Below, piece after piece: positions 8,073-16,482 of a DNA stretch of 64,000 nucleotides. Origin of the DNA: Candidatus Lutibacillus vidarii (lineage in GTDB: Bacteria > Actinomycetota > Actinomycetes > Actinomycetales > Dermatophilaceae); the NCBI GenBank assembly GCA_016717165.1, contig JADKGA010000003.1:687535-751534 (forward strand), written 5' to 3'. How positions within the stretch are numbered: position 1 is the stretch's first letter; every line of letters starts with the position of its first letter. A model generated the notes under the pieces. It saw only the letters and a program-made list of their open reading frames with translations, was not told the DNA's origin and ran no database searches. A program made the position numbers and the translations under genes.

Positions 8073-11066
8073 CTACTTCAGGACGTTGACCAGGGTGCGG
8101 CCCACCGTCGATGTCCCGTCGCCGTAGATCGCGGCGCCGAGGTACCGCTTGGCCGGGTCGAGCCCGGTCCACGCGATGGAGACCGAGGCCGCCGTGCCGA
8201 TGCGGACCGCCTGGCTGGCCGGGGTCACCGTGAGGTTGCCGGCGGCCGAGCTGCCCAGGGCGTAGGACACGAGGTGGATGTCCGTCGGGTCGGCCCCGGC
8301 GAACAGGTCGAGGGTGACCTCATAGGTCCCGGCTGCCGGGGCCTCCAAGGTGACCTCCTCCTCGGATGTCCCTCCAGCGCTGGACCCGACTTCAACCCCG
8401 TCCTTGGAGACGACGAGGTCGATATCGGTGCCGGCAGGGTAGTCCGCGTCATAGGTCGCGAACCGGGCGACCCTCGTCCCTTCGGGGATGGTGACCGTCA
8501 CCGTCGAGTTGGCTGCAAGCGTCGTCGTGGCGACCTGGTCCAGGCCCTCGACGAGCCCCGCCGCCGTGGCGGTGAGGCTGCCGGTGTACCCGGGGGTGAC
8601 CGAGGCCATCGTGCTGCCGGAGGCGCCAGTCACTGCGATCTCCCGCGGCGCCGACACGGCGACGGGGCGCAACGCGATCGGACTGGTCACAATATGCCGG
8701 CTGTAGCCACTCCTCCACGTGAGCGACCCGAAGGCCCACTCACCCAGAGGTGCGGAGGTGCGCGTCAGAGTCACCGTGAAGGACGTCGACGCACCCGGGG
8801 GGACCGTGATGATTCTCGGGTTCACCGCTGCGGTGAAGCCGGGGGGAGCCTTGACCGAAGCGACATACCGCTCGCCGCGGCTGCTCGGGTTGGTCACTGT
8901 CCGGGTGATAACCTTCGATCCCGCCAACGCCCCAACCGCGATGCTTGGGTAGTTGAGGTTGCTCGGGTCCACTGACCCGTAGGTTTGGCAGAACGACGGG
9001 TCGGTGATGAGCTGGAACTGCCCAATGCCGCAGCCGTACCGGATCCAATCCAGCGACGTCGAGTTGTACACCAGGCCTGGGCTGAAGGCGTTGGCCGGAC
9101 GAACATGTCCTGCACCATAGTCGAGTGGTGTCGCATCGGCCCCGGCTCGCTGGATGGGCAGTCCCTTATTGTCGAGCGTGGTCGCCGACGTCATGAGCGC
9201 CGACTTGATCGTCATCGGTGACCACTTCGGGTGGGCCTGGGTGATCAGCGCCGCGATGCCCGCGATGTGCGGGGCCGACATCGACGTGCCCGACTCGGCG
9301 TTGAAGCTGTTGCCGTCCGGGTCGCCCGCCGGCGAGACGGCGGCGATGATGTCGACGCCCGGGGCGGTGATATCCGGCTTGAGCAGGTTCCCGTCACCGG
9401 CGAGAGCCGGGCCGTAGGACGAGAAGCCGGCCATCTCCGGGGCACGCACCGGTGTGGTGTCGGTGGCGTTGATCGTTGCCGTCGGGCTGCCACCTGCGGC
9501 GGCATACGCTTTGACCGCCGCGCCGTCGGTGGCCGTGAGGTGCACGGTCGGGACGGCGTGGAAGTCGGCGTTCAGGGTCTGCGCGTCGGAGGCATTGGCG
9601 AGGATCATACCGACCCCGCCGGCGGCCTTGACCGCGGCGCTCTTGTCCACCCGGGCGTTGGTCCCGCGGGTGCAGATGACGATCTTCCCGGCCACCTTGG
9701 CCGGGTCGAGCACCGGCTGGATGCCATTGGTCGGGTCGCTGTCTGCATCCGAGAAGCAGAGGCTGAGAGCGGTTGGGTCGGCCCCGTCCAGGCCGAGGAC
9801 GCTGGAGTCGGCCACCGGCGCCGGACCGACAGCACCACCGACACCGAGACCGGTGTAGGTCGTCCCGTTGCCGAGGGTGACGGACTTGACCGTGCCGCGG
9901 TCCGAGGTGCTGGCGGCAACCGTCATCGTCCACGGCGAGTTGTGCGCAACGCTGCTCTCGCCGACGGTGTCACCGGAGTTGCCGGCTGAGGTCGACACGA
10001 AGACGCCCGCGTCGGCAGCGTTGAGGAAGGCGATCTCATCGGGGCTGACGACATAGGTGCTCGACCCGGAGATCGAGTAGTTGATGACGTCGACGCCGTC
10101 GGCCACCGCGTCGTCGATGGCGTGGACGAGGTCGGCCGTCGAGCCCGAGGCCCGCCCGTCCGGAGTAGCCCACAGGCCCTTGTACACCGCAATTCGCGCC
10201 TGCGGAGCCATGCCGCTCATCGAGCCGACGCTGCCGCCGTTGATGACCGCGTCGACACCGTAGTTGCCCGCGGCGGTCGAGGCGGTGTGCGACCCGTGAC
10301 CGTTATAGTCGCGCGGCGAGAGGAACTCGAAGCTCTCGACGTCGACCCCCTCGTGGTAGTACCGGGCGCCGATGACCTTGTTGTTGCACGTCACGGGGTT
10401 GTTCTCGCCGACGTCGCAGGTACCGTGCCACTTCCTGGTGATACGGGTCGCGTCCGGGCGGGGGCTGGGCAGTGAAGCGAAGCTGGCGCTCTCCGGCCAG
10501 AAGCCGGAGTCGATGATGCCGACGATGACGCCCAAGCCGGCCTTGTCGAGCCCGCCAAGCTTGGTCTGCCACACGCCGGTCGGGCCGGATAGCCCGAGGA
10601 AGCCTGGGGTCCGGATGGTGTCGGTGGTCCGGATCTCGTCGGCCCAGACGTGCACCACACCTGGCGTCCGCTCGACCTGCTTGGCCTGGTCCTTGGTAAG
10701 CCGGGCCGCGAAGCCGTTGAAGGCGGTGGTGTAGTCGATCGTCCTCGCCGAGACCGCGACCTTAGCCCGGCTCAGCACGGCGGCGTGCTGCGAGACCAGC
10801 GTGGCGGAGTATGCCTTGGCGGCCGACGAGCGTGAGTCGACCCGCTCGCCCTCCCCCGGCTTGGTGCGGCTCAGCCCAGCGACACCGCCGGTGTAGGTCG
10901 CCACCGGCGACCCGCTGACCTGGATGATGTACAGGCCGGTCTTCGAAGCGGCAGCGTCGGCCGGAGTGGCCAGAGCTGCGAGCCCCAGGGGCGCGACGAC
11001 GGCAACGGCGGATGCGGCGATGAGACCGCGGATCCGGGACCGCCTCGGCGCAAGGGTGTCTTTCAC
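8073..11066 (-). CDS. Secreted subtilisin-family (S8) serine protease
   Basis: A 997-residue exported protease. A signal peptide (about 1-38, ending Ala-Asp-Ala) is followed by an inhibitor-I9-type propeptide (about 43-145), the S8 catalytic domain with Asp186 (IIDSG), His257 (NGHGSH) and Ser595 (SGTSMSAPH), and an oxyanion Asn in the SAGNSG motif near 363. A PA domain is inserted in the catalytic domain around 430-530. C-terminal beta-sandwich regions (fibronectin III-like and a prepeptidase-like stretch) run to the end. This order matches large actinobacterial and plant-type subtilases. Its likely role is breakdown of extracellular protein. It is alone, with its own terminator, and I see no obvious operator upstream. 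Confidence 0.92.
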   Translation of the reverse strand: MKDTLAPRRSRIRGLIAASAVAVVAPLGLAALATPADAAASKTGLYIIQVSGSPVATYTGGVAGLSRTKPGEGERVDSRSSAAKAYSATLVSQHAAVLSRAKVAVSARTIDYTTAFNGFAARLTKDQAKQVERTPGVVHVWADEIRTTDTIRTPGFLGLSGPTGVWQTKLGGLDKAGLGVIVGIIDSGFWPESASFASLPSPRPDATRITRKWHGTCDVGENNPVTCNNKVIGARYYHEGVDVESFEFLSPRDYNGHGSHTASTAAGNYGVDAVINGGSVGSMSGMAPQARIAVYKGLWATPDGRASGSTADLVHAIDDAVADGVDVINYSISGSSTYVVSPDEIAFLNAADAGVFVSTSAGNSGDTVGESSVAHNSPWTMTVAASTSDRGTVKSVTLGNGTTYTGLGVGGAVGPAPVADSSVLGLDGADPTALSLCFSDADSDPTNGIQPVLDPAKVAGKIVICTRGTNARVDKSAAVKAAGGVGMILANASDAQTLNADFHAVPTVHLTATDGAAVKAYAAAGGSPTATINATDTTPVRAPEMAGFSSYGPALAGDGNLLKPDITAPGVDIIAAVSPAGDPDGNSFNAESGTSMSAPHIAGIAALITQAHPKWSPMTIKSALMTSATTLDNKGLPIQRAGADATPLDYGAGHVRPANAFSPGLVYNSTSLDWIRYGCGIGQFQLITDPSFCQTYGSVDPSNLNYPSIAVGALAGSKVITRTVTNPSSRGERYVASVKAPPGFTAAVNPRIITVPPGASTSFTVTLTRTSAPLGEWAFGSLTWRSGYSRHIVTSPIALRPVAVSAPREIAVTGASGSTMASVTPGYTGSLTATAAGLVEGLDQVATTTLAANSTVTVTIPEGTRVARFATYDADYPAGTDIDLVVSKDGVEVGSSAGGTSEEEVTLEAPAAGTYEVTLDLFAGADPTDIHLVSYALGSSAAGNLTVTPASQAVRIGTAASVSIAWTGLDPAKRYLGAAIYGDGTSTVGRTLVNVLK

Positions 11067-11230
11067 ATGTCCTCCCGAGTCAGGGGTATGAGGGGCTGCG
11101 GGCCCCGCACGAAGCCTAAGCGCGACAGAGTCTGCGGACTACCCTTTCCCACACCGAACTTCTTCTTGCGCAAGGCGCGTGCCTCGGGATGGCCCGGTTG
11201 GGAGGTGGCTCGGCGGCATACCCTGGCGGT

Positions 11231-11755
11231 ATGACGGCCAGGGTCGAGGCGGTCCTCGGCGACCTCACCCAGCAGCGGGTCGACGCCATCGTCAACGCCG
11301 CGAACTCCACCCTCCTCGGCGGTGGAGGCGTCGACGGTGCCATCCATGCGGCTGCCGGGCCGCGGCTGCTCGAGGAGTGCCGACGGGTCCGACGAACGGC
11401 ATACCCGGACGGTCTTCCGGTGGGCGAGGCGGTGGCAACCGGCGGGGGTGACCTCCCCTGCCGGTGGGTGATCCACACCGTGGGGCCGAACTGGAGCCGG
11501 GGGCAGCGCGACACCGCGCAGCTGGCGTCGTGCTATGAGACCTCGCTGGACGTCGCGGTCGGCCTGGGGGCGCGGAGCATCGCCTTCCCCGCGGTGAGCG
11601 CAGGGGCCTACGGCTGGGCGGCCGTGACGGTGGCCGACACGGCGGTCGCGGCGGTCCGCCGGTCGGCGGCGGCGGAGCAGCTCGACCTCGTCCGGTTCGT
11701 CCTCTTCGGACGCCCGGTCCACGACGAGTTCGTCAGGGCGTTGGGCGCGTCGTGA
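11231..11755 (+). CDS. Macro-domain protein (O-acetyl-ADP-ribose deacetylase type)
   Basis: A 174-residue single-domain macro protein. The start T-A-R-V-E-A-V-L-G-D-L-T, the D-A-I-V-N-A-A-N-S motif and the G-G-G-G-V-D-G-A-I-H loop are typical of MacroD/YmdB-type enzymes that hydrolyse O-acetyl-ADP-ribose or mono-ADP-ribose. A later W-V-I-H-T-V-G-P and a S-A-G-A-Y-G-W loop complete the ligand pocket. The ATG at 11231 is chosen because family members begin a few residues before the first beta strand; an upstream ATG at 11189 would add 14 unlikely residues. It is cytoplasmic, monocistronic, and convergent with the surface-protein gene across a long hairpin. Confidence 0.88.
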   Translation: MTARVEAVLGDLTQQRVDAIVNAANSTLLGGGGVDGAIHAAAGPRLLEECRRVRRTAYPDGLPVGEAVATGGGDLPCRWVIHTVGPNWSRGQRDTAQLASCYETSLDVAVGLGARSIAFPAVSAGAYGWAAVTVADTAVAAVRRSAAAEQLDLVRFVLFGRPVHDEFVRALGAS

Positions 11756-11864
11756 CCGGGTCGCTGCGGCGGGCCACGGCGGCCACGGCGCGGCCACGGC
11801 ACACGCTCGGCTGACGTACGGGGCAGCGGACCCGCAAGAGTGTTCCAGACCACCCCGACCTGCA

Positions 11865-11918
11865 CACACGCCGCCCACCGTCGCCGGTGGAGGGACCGGC
11901 GACAGCGGGCGGCGTGTG
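11865..11918. terminator. Long bidirectional hairpin between convergent genes
   Basis: An outer perfect 12-bp stem (11865-11876 with 11907-11918) and an inner 9-bp stem (11880-11888 with 11895-11903) form one long hairpin. It lies between the macro-domain gene and the 3' end of the surface-protein gene, so it can terminate both. Confidence 0.75.
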
Positions 11919-11934
11919 GTTCCGCCCTGTCGCG

Positions 11935-14097
11935 TCAGCGACCGGCACGGAATCGACGGCGGGACGCAGCCACAACAAGGCCAAGTCCGCCTCCGACAAG
12001 CAGGGCTGCCCTCGGGAGAGCGCCGTCGAACTGGGCGCCCGTGCGGGGGAGGGGCGCCCGGGGGGGAGGGCCGCAGGGCGAAGTACGGGTCGCGGTCGGA
12101 GACCACGGTGTCGGAGATCGCTCCTTGACCGGAGACCTTTGCGGTGTCCTTGTGCCGGTCACCGGCGGCAAGGTCGTGGAGAGCGGCGGCGCACGAGAAG
12201 GACCTCCAGCCGGGAGCGGTCCGGCCCAGGTCGTCCCCGTCGCAGGTCCGCCGAAGGCGGAGAAGTCACAGCTGAGCGAGTCGACCACCCCGCCGCGCCA
12301 GACCCGGTCCGTGACGCTCACGTTGACGAGCGGCTGGTTCCCGGTGTTGCGCACCGTGATGACGAGGCCGGTGCGACCGTCCGGGAGGCGGACTGCATCC
12401 TCCCGCGTGTCGGCGGCATTGCCTGCCTCGTCGCCCTTGACGACCGAGATGCCCGGCGTTGCGGTGACAGTGGCGAAGTACCCGTCCTTGTCGGTCACCG
12501 TGGTCGCGGTGTACTGACCGTGACCGGTGACCGAGGCGATGTCCTCGTGGGGTGTCGCCGAGGGGACAACCCCGGCCAGGGTCGCAGTGCAACGGAACGA
12601 GGTGCCGACAGCGAAGGGACCCGTCCACGTGCGGCCACTCGAGCCGTCCGGGAAGGTGCAGCTGAGCCCGGTCACCGAGCCATTGCTCACGACGGTGTCC
12701 GTGACCGTCACGTCGACTAGTGGTTCCGTCCCGGTGTTCCTCACGACGAAGACGAGTCCGGTCGCGGCCTTGGACCCGGAGAGGTCGACCGCCTGTGCGA
12801 CCTGGTCCGCGTCATGGCCGGCGGCGTCGAGCTTCTCGATGTCGACGGCCGGCGCGACGGTCACCTTCGCGAAGTAGTCATCGGCATCCTTGACCGCGAT
12901 GCGGCTCTCCGCCCCCGTGCCGCTCACGGCGGCACGGTCGTGGTGCACCGTGCCCGGAAGCATTCCGGACAGCTGTCCGGAGCAGGTGAACGAGGCCCCC
13001 ACCGCCAGTGGGCCGAGCCATGAGACGCCGGTGGAGCCTCCGGGGAAGGTGCAGCGCAGTCCGGTGACGGTGCCGCCGGCAAGAACCGTGTCGCTGATGG
13101 CAACGTCGACGAGTGGTTCGGTCCCGGTGTTCTTCACGACGAAGACGAGTCCGGTGGCGCCTGGCACGGCACCGAGCTCGAGGGCCTTGGCCGCCGCGTC
13201 GGCGTCGTGGCCTGCCGCGTCGAGCTTCTCGATGTCGACGTCAGGCGCGGGCCGCCAGTCGCCGAAGTCCAGGGTCAGGTCCTTGTCCCGGTTGGCGGTG
13301 AGGTCGGTCGACACGGCCACGCCAAGGGCGGAGTCCGTCGCCGGCGTCCCGGACCCGGTCAGCGTCGGCAGGTAGCCAGTCGCGACCGTGGTCGAGCCGA
13401 TGGTCACAGTGCAATGGGCGCCGGCGGGCAGCGCCGGAAGCTTGCAGAACGAGTAGGTCCCGGTTGGCGAGGTGGTCTACGGGCCGACGACGGCCCCGGA
13501 GACATCCGTGCCGGGCTGACCGGTCGGTCCGGTGAGCGTGAGCTTGACCCCCGGTATGCCGGCCTCCCCGGTGCCCTGGACACCGTCGTGGTTGGCGTCG
13601 AACCAGACGAGGTCCCCGACGCAGACCGACGGGTGGCCACCGCCGGTGCCTCCGCCCGCGCCCTTGGTCACGCGGGCCGAGACCGGCTTCGTCTCGGTGC
13701 CTCTGGTGACTTCACCGGCGTTCGTGTACTCGGCCAGGGTGTAGTCGGTCACCGTGCTCCAGCCGACGAGGACGACCCGGCGGTCGACCAGGTCGGCGGT
13801 CACGACGAACGAGGTCCTCGCGTCACCCGTCGTGCACGCGGTGTCGAGCCATAGCCTGCGCGGCAGCGGCCGCTCGTAGACCGACCCGTTGGTCGCGTCC
13901 ACGGTGTGGACCGAGGTGCGCAGGGTGTCGCAGACGATCGCCTGGCCAGGACCGGCGATGTCACGAAGCACAACCGTGGAGCCGACCATGGCCGGTGAGA
14001 AGACCATCGACTGGATGATCCACTGCAGGTGGTCAACCCTAGGGAAGGCCGGATGTCTCTTGTCACTTTTCCCCGATGGGCGACCACCCATCCCCAT
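11935..14097 (-). pseudogene. LPXTG-anchored surface protein with SdrD-B-like and repeat domains, broken
   Basis: The readable parts describe a cell-wall protein. An N-terminal region of unknown fold is followed by an SdrD-B-like domain (CVGDLVWFDANHDGVQ), three repeats of about 105 residues of the DUF11/DUF7507 kind (each with DIEKLDAAGHDAD-like start, V-x-N-T-G-T-E-P-L-V-D-V, and a W-x-G-P-x-x-V-G-x-S-F segment), then LPRTG, a hydrophobic stretch and a basic tail, the sortase sorting signal. Three defects are seen: an in-frame TAG at 13477-13479, a missing G near 12208 (GGG read as GG) and a compensating extra base in a seven-C run at 12060-12066. No signal peptide is found at the 5' end, so the start is also missing or damaged. 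Either a decayed gene, a phase-variable one, or sequence error. No sortase gene lies in the window. Confidence 0.75.
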
Positions 14098-14226
14098 GGG
14101 TCCCGCCGACTTCAGTTGTACCTGGTGCGAGGGTGTCCTGTCAGCCGAATACGGGGAAACATGGGCCGTCGGGCAGGATTCATCACGGGTTGACGAGAGC
14201 AGAGCTCGTGCCGGTGCGGCCCGTGG

Positions 14227-14670
14227 TCAGCGATGGGGTCGCCATACGACGAGGGCTTGTGAGCCACCGAGGGTGGTGCGCCGCGGGCGCTCCCCCGGGC
14301 GCACCGAGACGATGTCGCCGGCCGGGCCGGCCGCGAAGACCCGGCCGCCAAGTCCCAGCGCGGCTTCCGCCGCGTCCAGCCGCTGGGTCACCTCAGTGAG
14401 GCGCAGCCGGAGGGCGTGAACCTGGTTCTCCAGCTCGAGGATGCGCTGTATGCCGGCCAGCGAGACGCCCTCCTGCTGGGATAGCCGCTGGACCTCCCTG
14501 AGTCGGGCGATATCCCGAGCGGAGTAGCGTCGGCCGCCACCGCGGGTGCGCTGCGGGGAGACCAGACCGAGCCGGTCGTACTGGCGCAGGGTCTGGGCGT
14601 GCATGCCGGACAGCGCCGCCGCCACCGAGATGACGAAGACGGGGGTGTCGTCGTCGGCGGCCGAGCGCAT
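14227..14670 (-). CDS. hspR: HspR, MerR-family heat-shock repressor
   Basis: A 147-residue MerR-type regulator and the last gene of the dnaK operon. Residues 10-75 form the winged helix-turn-helix (F-V-I-S-V-A-A-x-L-S-G-M-H-A-Q-T-L-R-Q-Y-D-R-L-G-L), with the R-G-G-G-R-R-Y-S wing, as in Streptomyces and Mycobacterium HspR. A coiled-coil dimerisation segment follows (about 85-125). In those species HspR binds HAIR operators with DnaK as co-repressor. Two such operators are upstream of dnaK and one upstream of clpB in this window. Its ATG overlaps the dnaJ stop codon (TGATG), indicating translational coupling. Confidence 0.93.
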   Translation of the reverse strand: MRSAADDDTPVFVISVAAALSGMHAQTLRQYDRLGLVSPQRTRGGGRRYSARDIARLREVQRLSQQEGVSLAGIQRILELENQVHALRLRLTEVTQRLDAAEAALGLGGRVFAAGPAGDIVSVRPGERPRRTTLGGSQALVVWRPHR

Positions 14671-15707
14671 CAGAACCCGGCCTTGGCCATGATGTCGGCC
14701 CGCGGGTCCTGACCCTCGTCGTGGGCGCGCAGCGCCTCGACTGCGGCCCTCGCCTCGTCGCTGAGCCGGGCCGGGACGACGACCTGGACCTTGACGAGCA
14801 GGTCGCCGGTCGTCTCGCCATGGTGGACCCCGCGACCGCGGACTCGAAGGACCCGGCCGCTGGGGGTGCCGGCGGCGATGCGGACCTTGACGGTGTCACC
14901 GCTCAGGGTGGGGACCTCGACGGTGGCACCGAGCGTGGCCTCGGCGAAGGTCACCGGCAGATCGAGGGTGAGGTGGTCGCCGTCGCGGCCGAAGACCGGG
15001 TGCTTCGACACCGAGACGGTGAGGATGAGGTCGCCCTTCGGGCCGCCTCCGGAGCCGGGGCCGCCCTTGCCGCGCAGCCGGATCTTCTGGCCGTCCTTGA
15101 CGCCGGCCGGGATCCGGGTGGTGACGCTCGCACCATCGGCCGCGCGAAGGGTCGCCGTGGTGCCCTCGACCGCGTCGCGGAAGGACAGCGTGGTCGTCGC
15201 GGCGATGTCATGACCCTTCGTCGGCTGCTGGAAGCCGGCGCCGAAGCCCGGCTGCCCGCCATAGCCGCCCGGGAAGCCGGCGCCGCCGGCCCCGCCCGCG
15301 CCGCCGCCGAAGAGGCCGCCGAGGAGGTCGTTGAGATCCTGCTGGCCGCCGGCTCCCCCACCGCTCGTGGTGAAACGGACGTTCCCGGATCCCCCACCGA
15401 AAAGTCCGGAGAAGAGGTCCTCGAAGCCAGCGCCGCTGCCGGGGGCACCCGCCGTGAACCTCGCGCCACCGCGAGTCATGGTGCGGATCTGGTCGTACTG
15501 ACGCCGCTGTTCATGGTCGGAGAGCACCGAGTACGCCTCGCCGATCTCCTTGAAGCGCTCCTCGGCCTTGGTGTCGTTGGCGTTCTGGTCGGGGTGCAGC
15601 TTGCGCGCGAGCTTGCGGTACGTCTTCTTGATCGTCGCGTCGTCCGCGTCCTGCGGCACGCCGAGGATCGCGTAGAAGTCCTTGTCCAGCCAGTCCTGGC
15701 TCGCCAT
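14670..15707 (-). CDS. dnaJ: DnaJ-type co-chaperone lacking the zinc finger
   Basis: A 345-residue Hsp40. The J domain (about 9-75) has the His38-Pro39-Asp40 motif that stimulates DnaK ATPase. A Gly/Phe-rich region (about 85-175) follows, then two beta-barrel substrate-binding domains starting near H-D-I-A-A-T-T-T-L-S-F. The four CxxCxGxG zinc repeats of classical DnaJ are absent, so it is a type II (CbpA/DnaJB-like) J protein although it occupies the operon place of DnaJ1. A GGGAGG ribosome-binding site precedes the ATG. It sits 70 bp after grpE and overlaps hspR. Confidence 0.92.
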   Translation of the reverse strand: MASQDWLDKDFYAILGVPQDADDATIKKTYRKLARKLHPDQNANDTKAEERFKEIGEAYSVLSDHEQRRQYDQIRTMTRGGARFTAGAPGSGAGFEDLFSGLFGGGSGNVRFTTSGGGAGGQQDLNDLLGGLFGGGAGGAGGAGFPGGYGGQPGFGAGFQQPTKGHDIAATTTLSFRDAVEGTTATLRAADGASVTTRIPAGVKDGQKIRLRGKGGPGSGGGPKGDLILTVSVSKHPVFGRDGDHLTLDLPVTFAEATLGATVEVPTLSGDTVKVRIAAGTPSGRVLRVRGRGVHHGETTGDLLVKVQVVVPARLSDEARAAVEALRAHDEGQDPRADIMAKAGF

Positions 15708-15777
15708 CTCGGCGCACCTCCCTTCTGTGGTTTTTCTCGTATGTCGAACCGGTCGTATGCCGAACCGACATACCTGC

Positions 15778-16482
15778 CTATTCGGGTTCGGCGACCGACA
15801 CTCGAGCAGGGCGCACGACCCGCTCGCCGATCTTGTATCCGGGCTGGAGGACCTGGACGACCGTGGTCGTCGTCGCCTCCGGGGGCAGCTCGGCCTGGAT
15901 CCGCATCAGCGCCTCATGGACCACCGGGTCGAAGGGCTCCCCGGCCGCGCCGAGCGGGGTCACACCGAAACGGCCCAGGGCGGCGAGGAGCTTGTCGGCG
16001 ATGGCCGCGAACGGGCCGTCGACGAGGTCGCCGTGCTCACGCGCGAGATGGATGTCGTCGAGGACCGGCAGCAGCCCCTCGAGGACCGCCGCGGTGCCCG
16101 CGTCGCGGGCCAGCTCGCGGTCCCGGTCGACGCGGCGCTTGTAGTTGACGTACTCGGCCTGGAGGCGCTGGAGGTCGACCAGCCGCTCCGCGGCGAGGAC
16201 GGTGTCTGGGTGGAGGTCCGGGGTGACCGGCTGCTCGGCGGAGTCGCCCTCGGCGGCCATGCCGTCGGAGACGACCGCGTCACCCTCCTGGGGAGCCCGC
16301 CCGAGCGAGCCGTCGAGGAGCGACTCGGCGGTGTCCGGGACCTCGACCCCTCCGGGGGTGCCCCCGGGCGTCGCCCCCGAAGTGGCCCCCGAAGTGGCCC
16401 CCGGGCTGGCCCCGGGGTCCGCCCCCGAGGCGGAGCCCTGCGGCTCCGCCCCCGAGGCGACCTCGTCGGGACGGTCGGTCAC
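15778..16482 (-). CDS. grpE: GrpE nucleotide-exchange factor
   Basis: A 234-residue GrpE that releases ADP from DnaK. The N-terminal 75 residues are low-complexity (repeats of Gly-Ala-Thr-Ser-Pro), unusually long. The conserved part begins with L-Q-A-E-Y-V-N-Y-K-R-R-V-D-R-D, the long helical dimer stalk, and ends with the beta-wing (G-x-x-F-D-P-V-V-H-E-A, V-V-Q-V-L-Q-P-G-Y-K-I-G-E-R-V-V-R-P-A). The GTG start overlaps the dnaK stop by 4 bp (GTGA), so the two are translationally coupled. Confidence 0.95.
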   Translation of the reverse strand: MTDRPDEVASGAEPQGSASGADPGASPGATSGATSGATPGGTPGGVEVPDTAESLLDGSLGRAPQEGDAVVSDGMAAEGDSAEQPVTPDLHPDTVLAAERLVDLQRLQAEYVNYKRRVDRDRELARDAGTAAVLEGLLPVLDDIHLAREHGDLVDGPFAAIADKLLAALGRFGVTPLGAAGEPFDPVVHEALMRIQAELPPEATTTTVVQVLQPGYKIGERVVRPARVSVAEPE

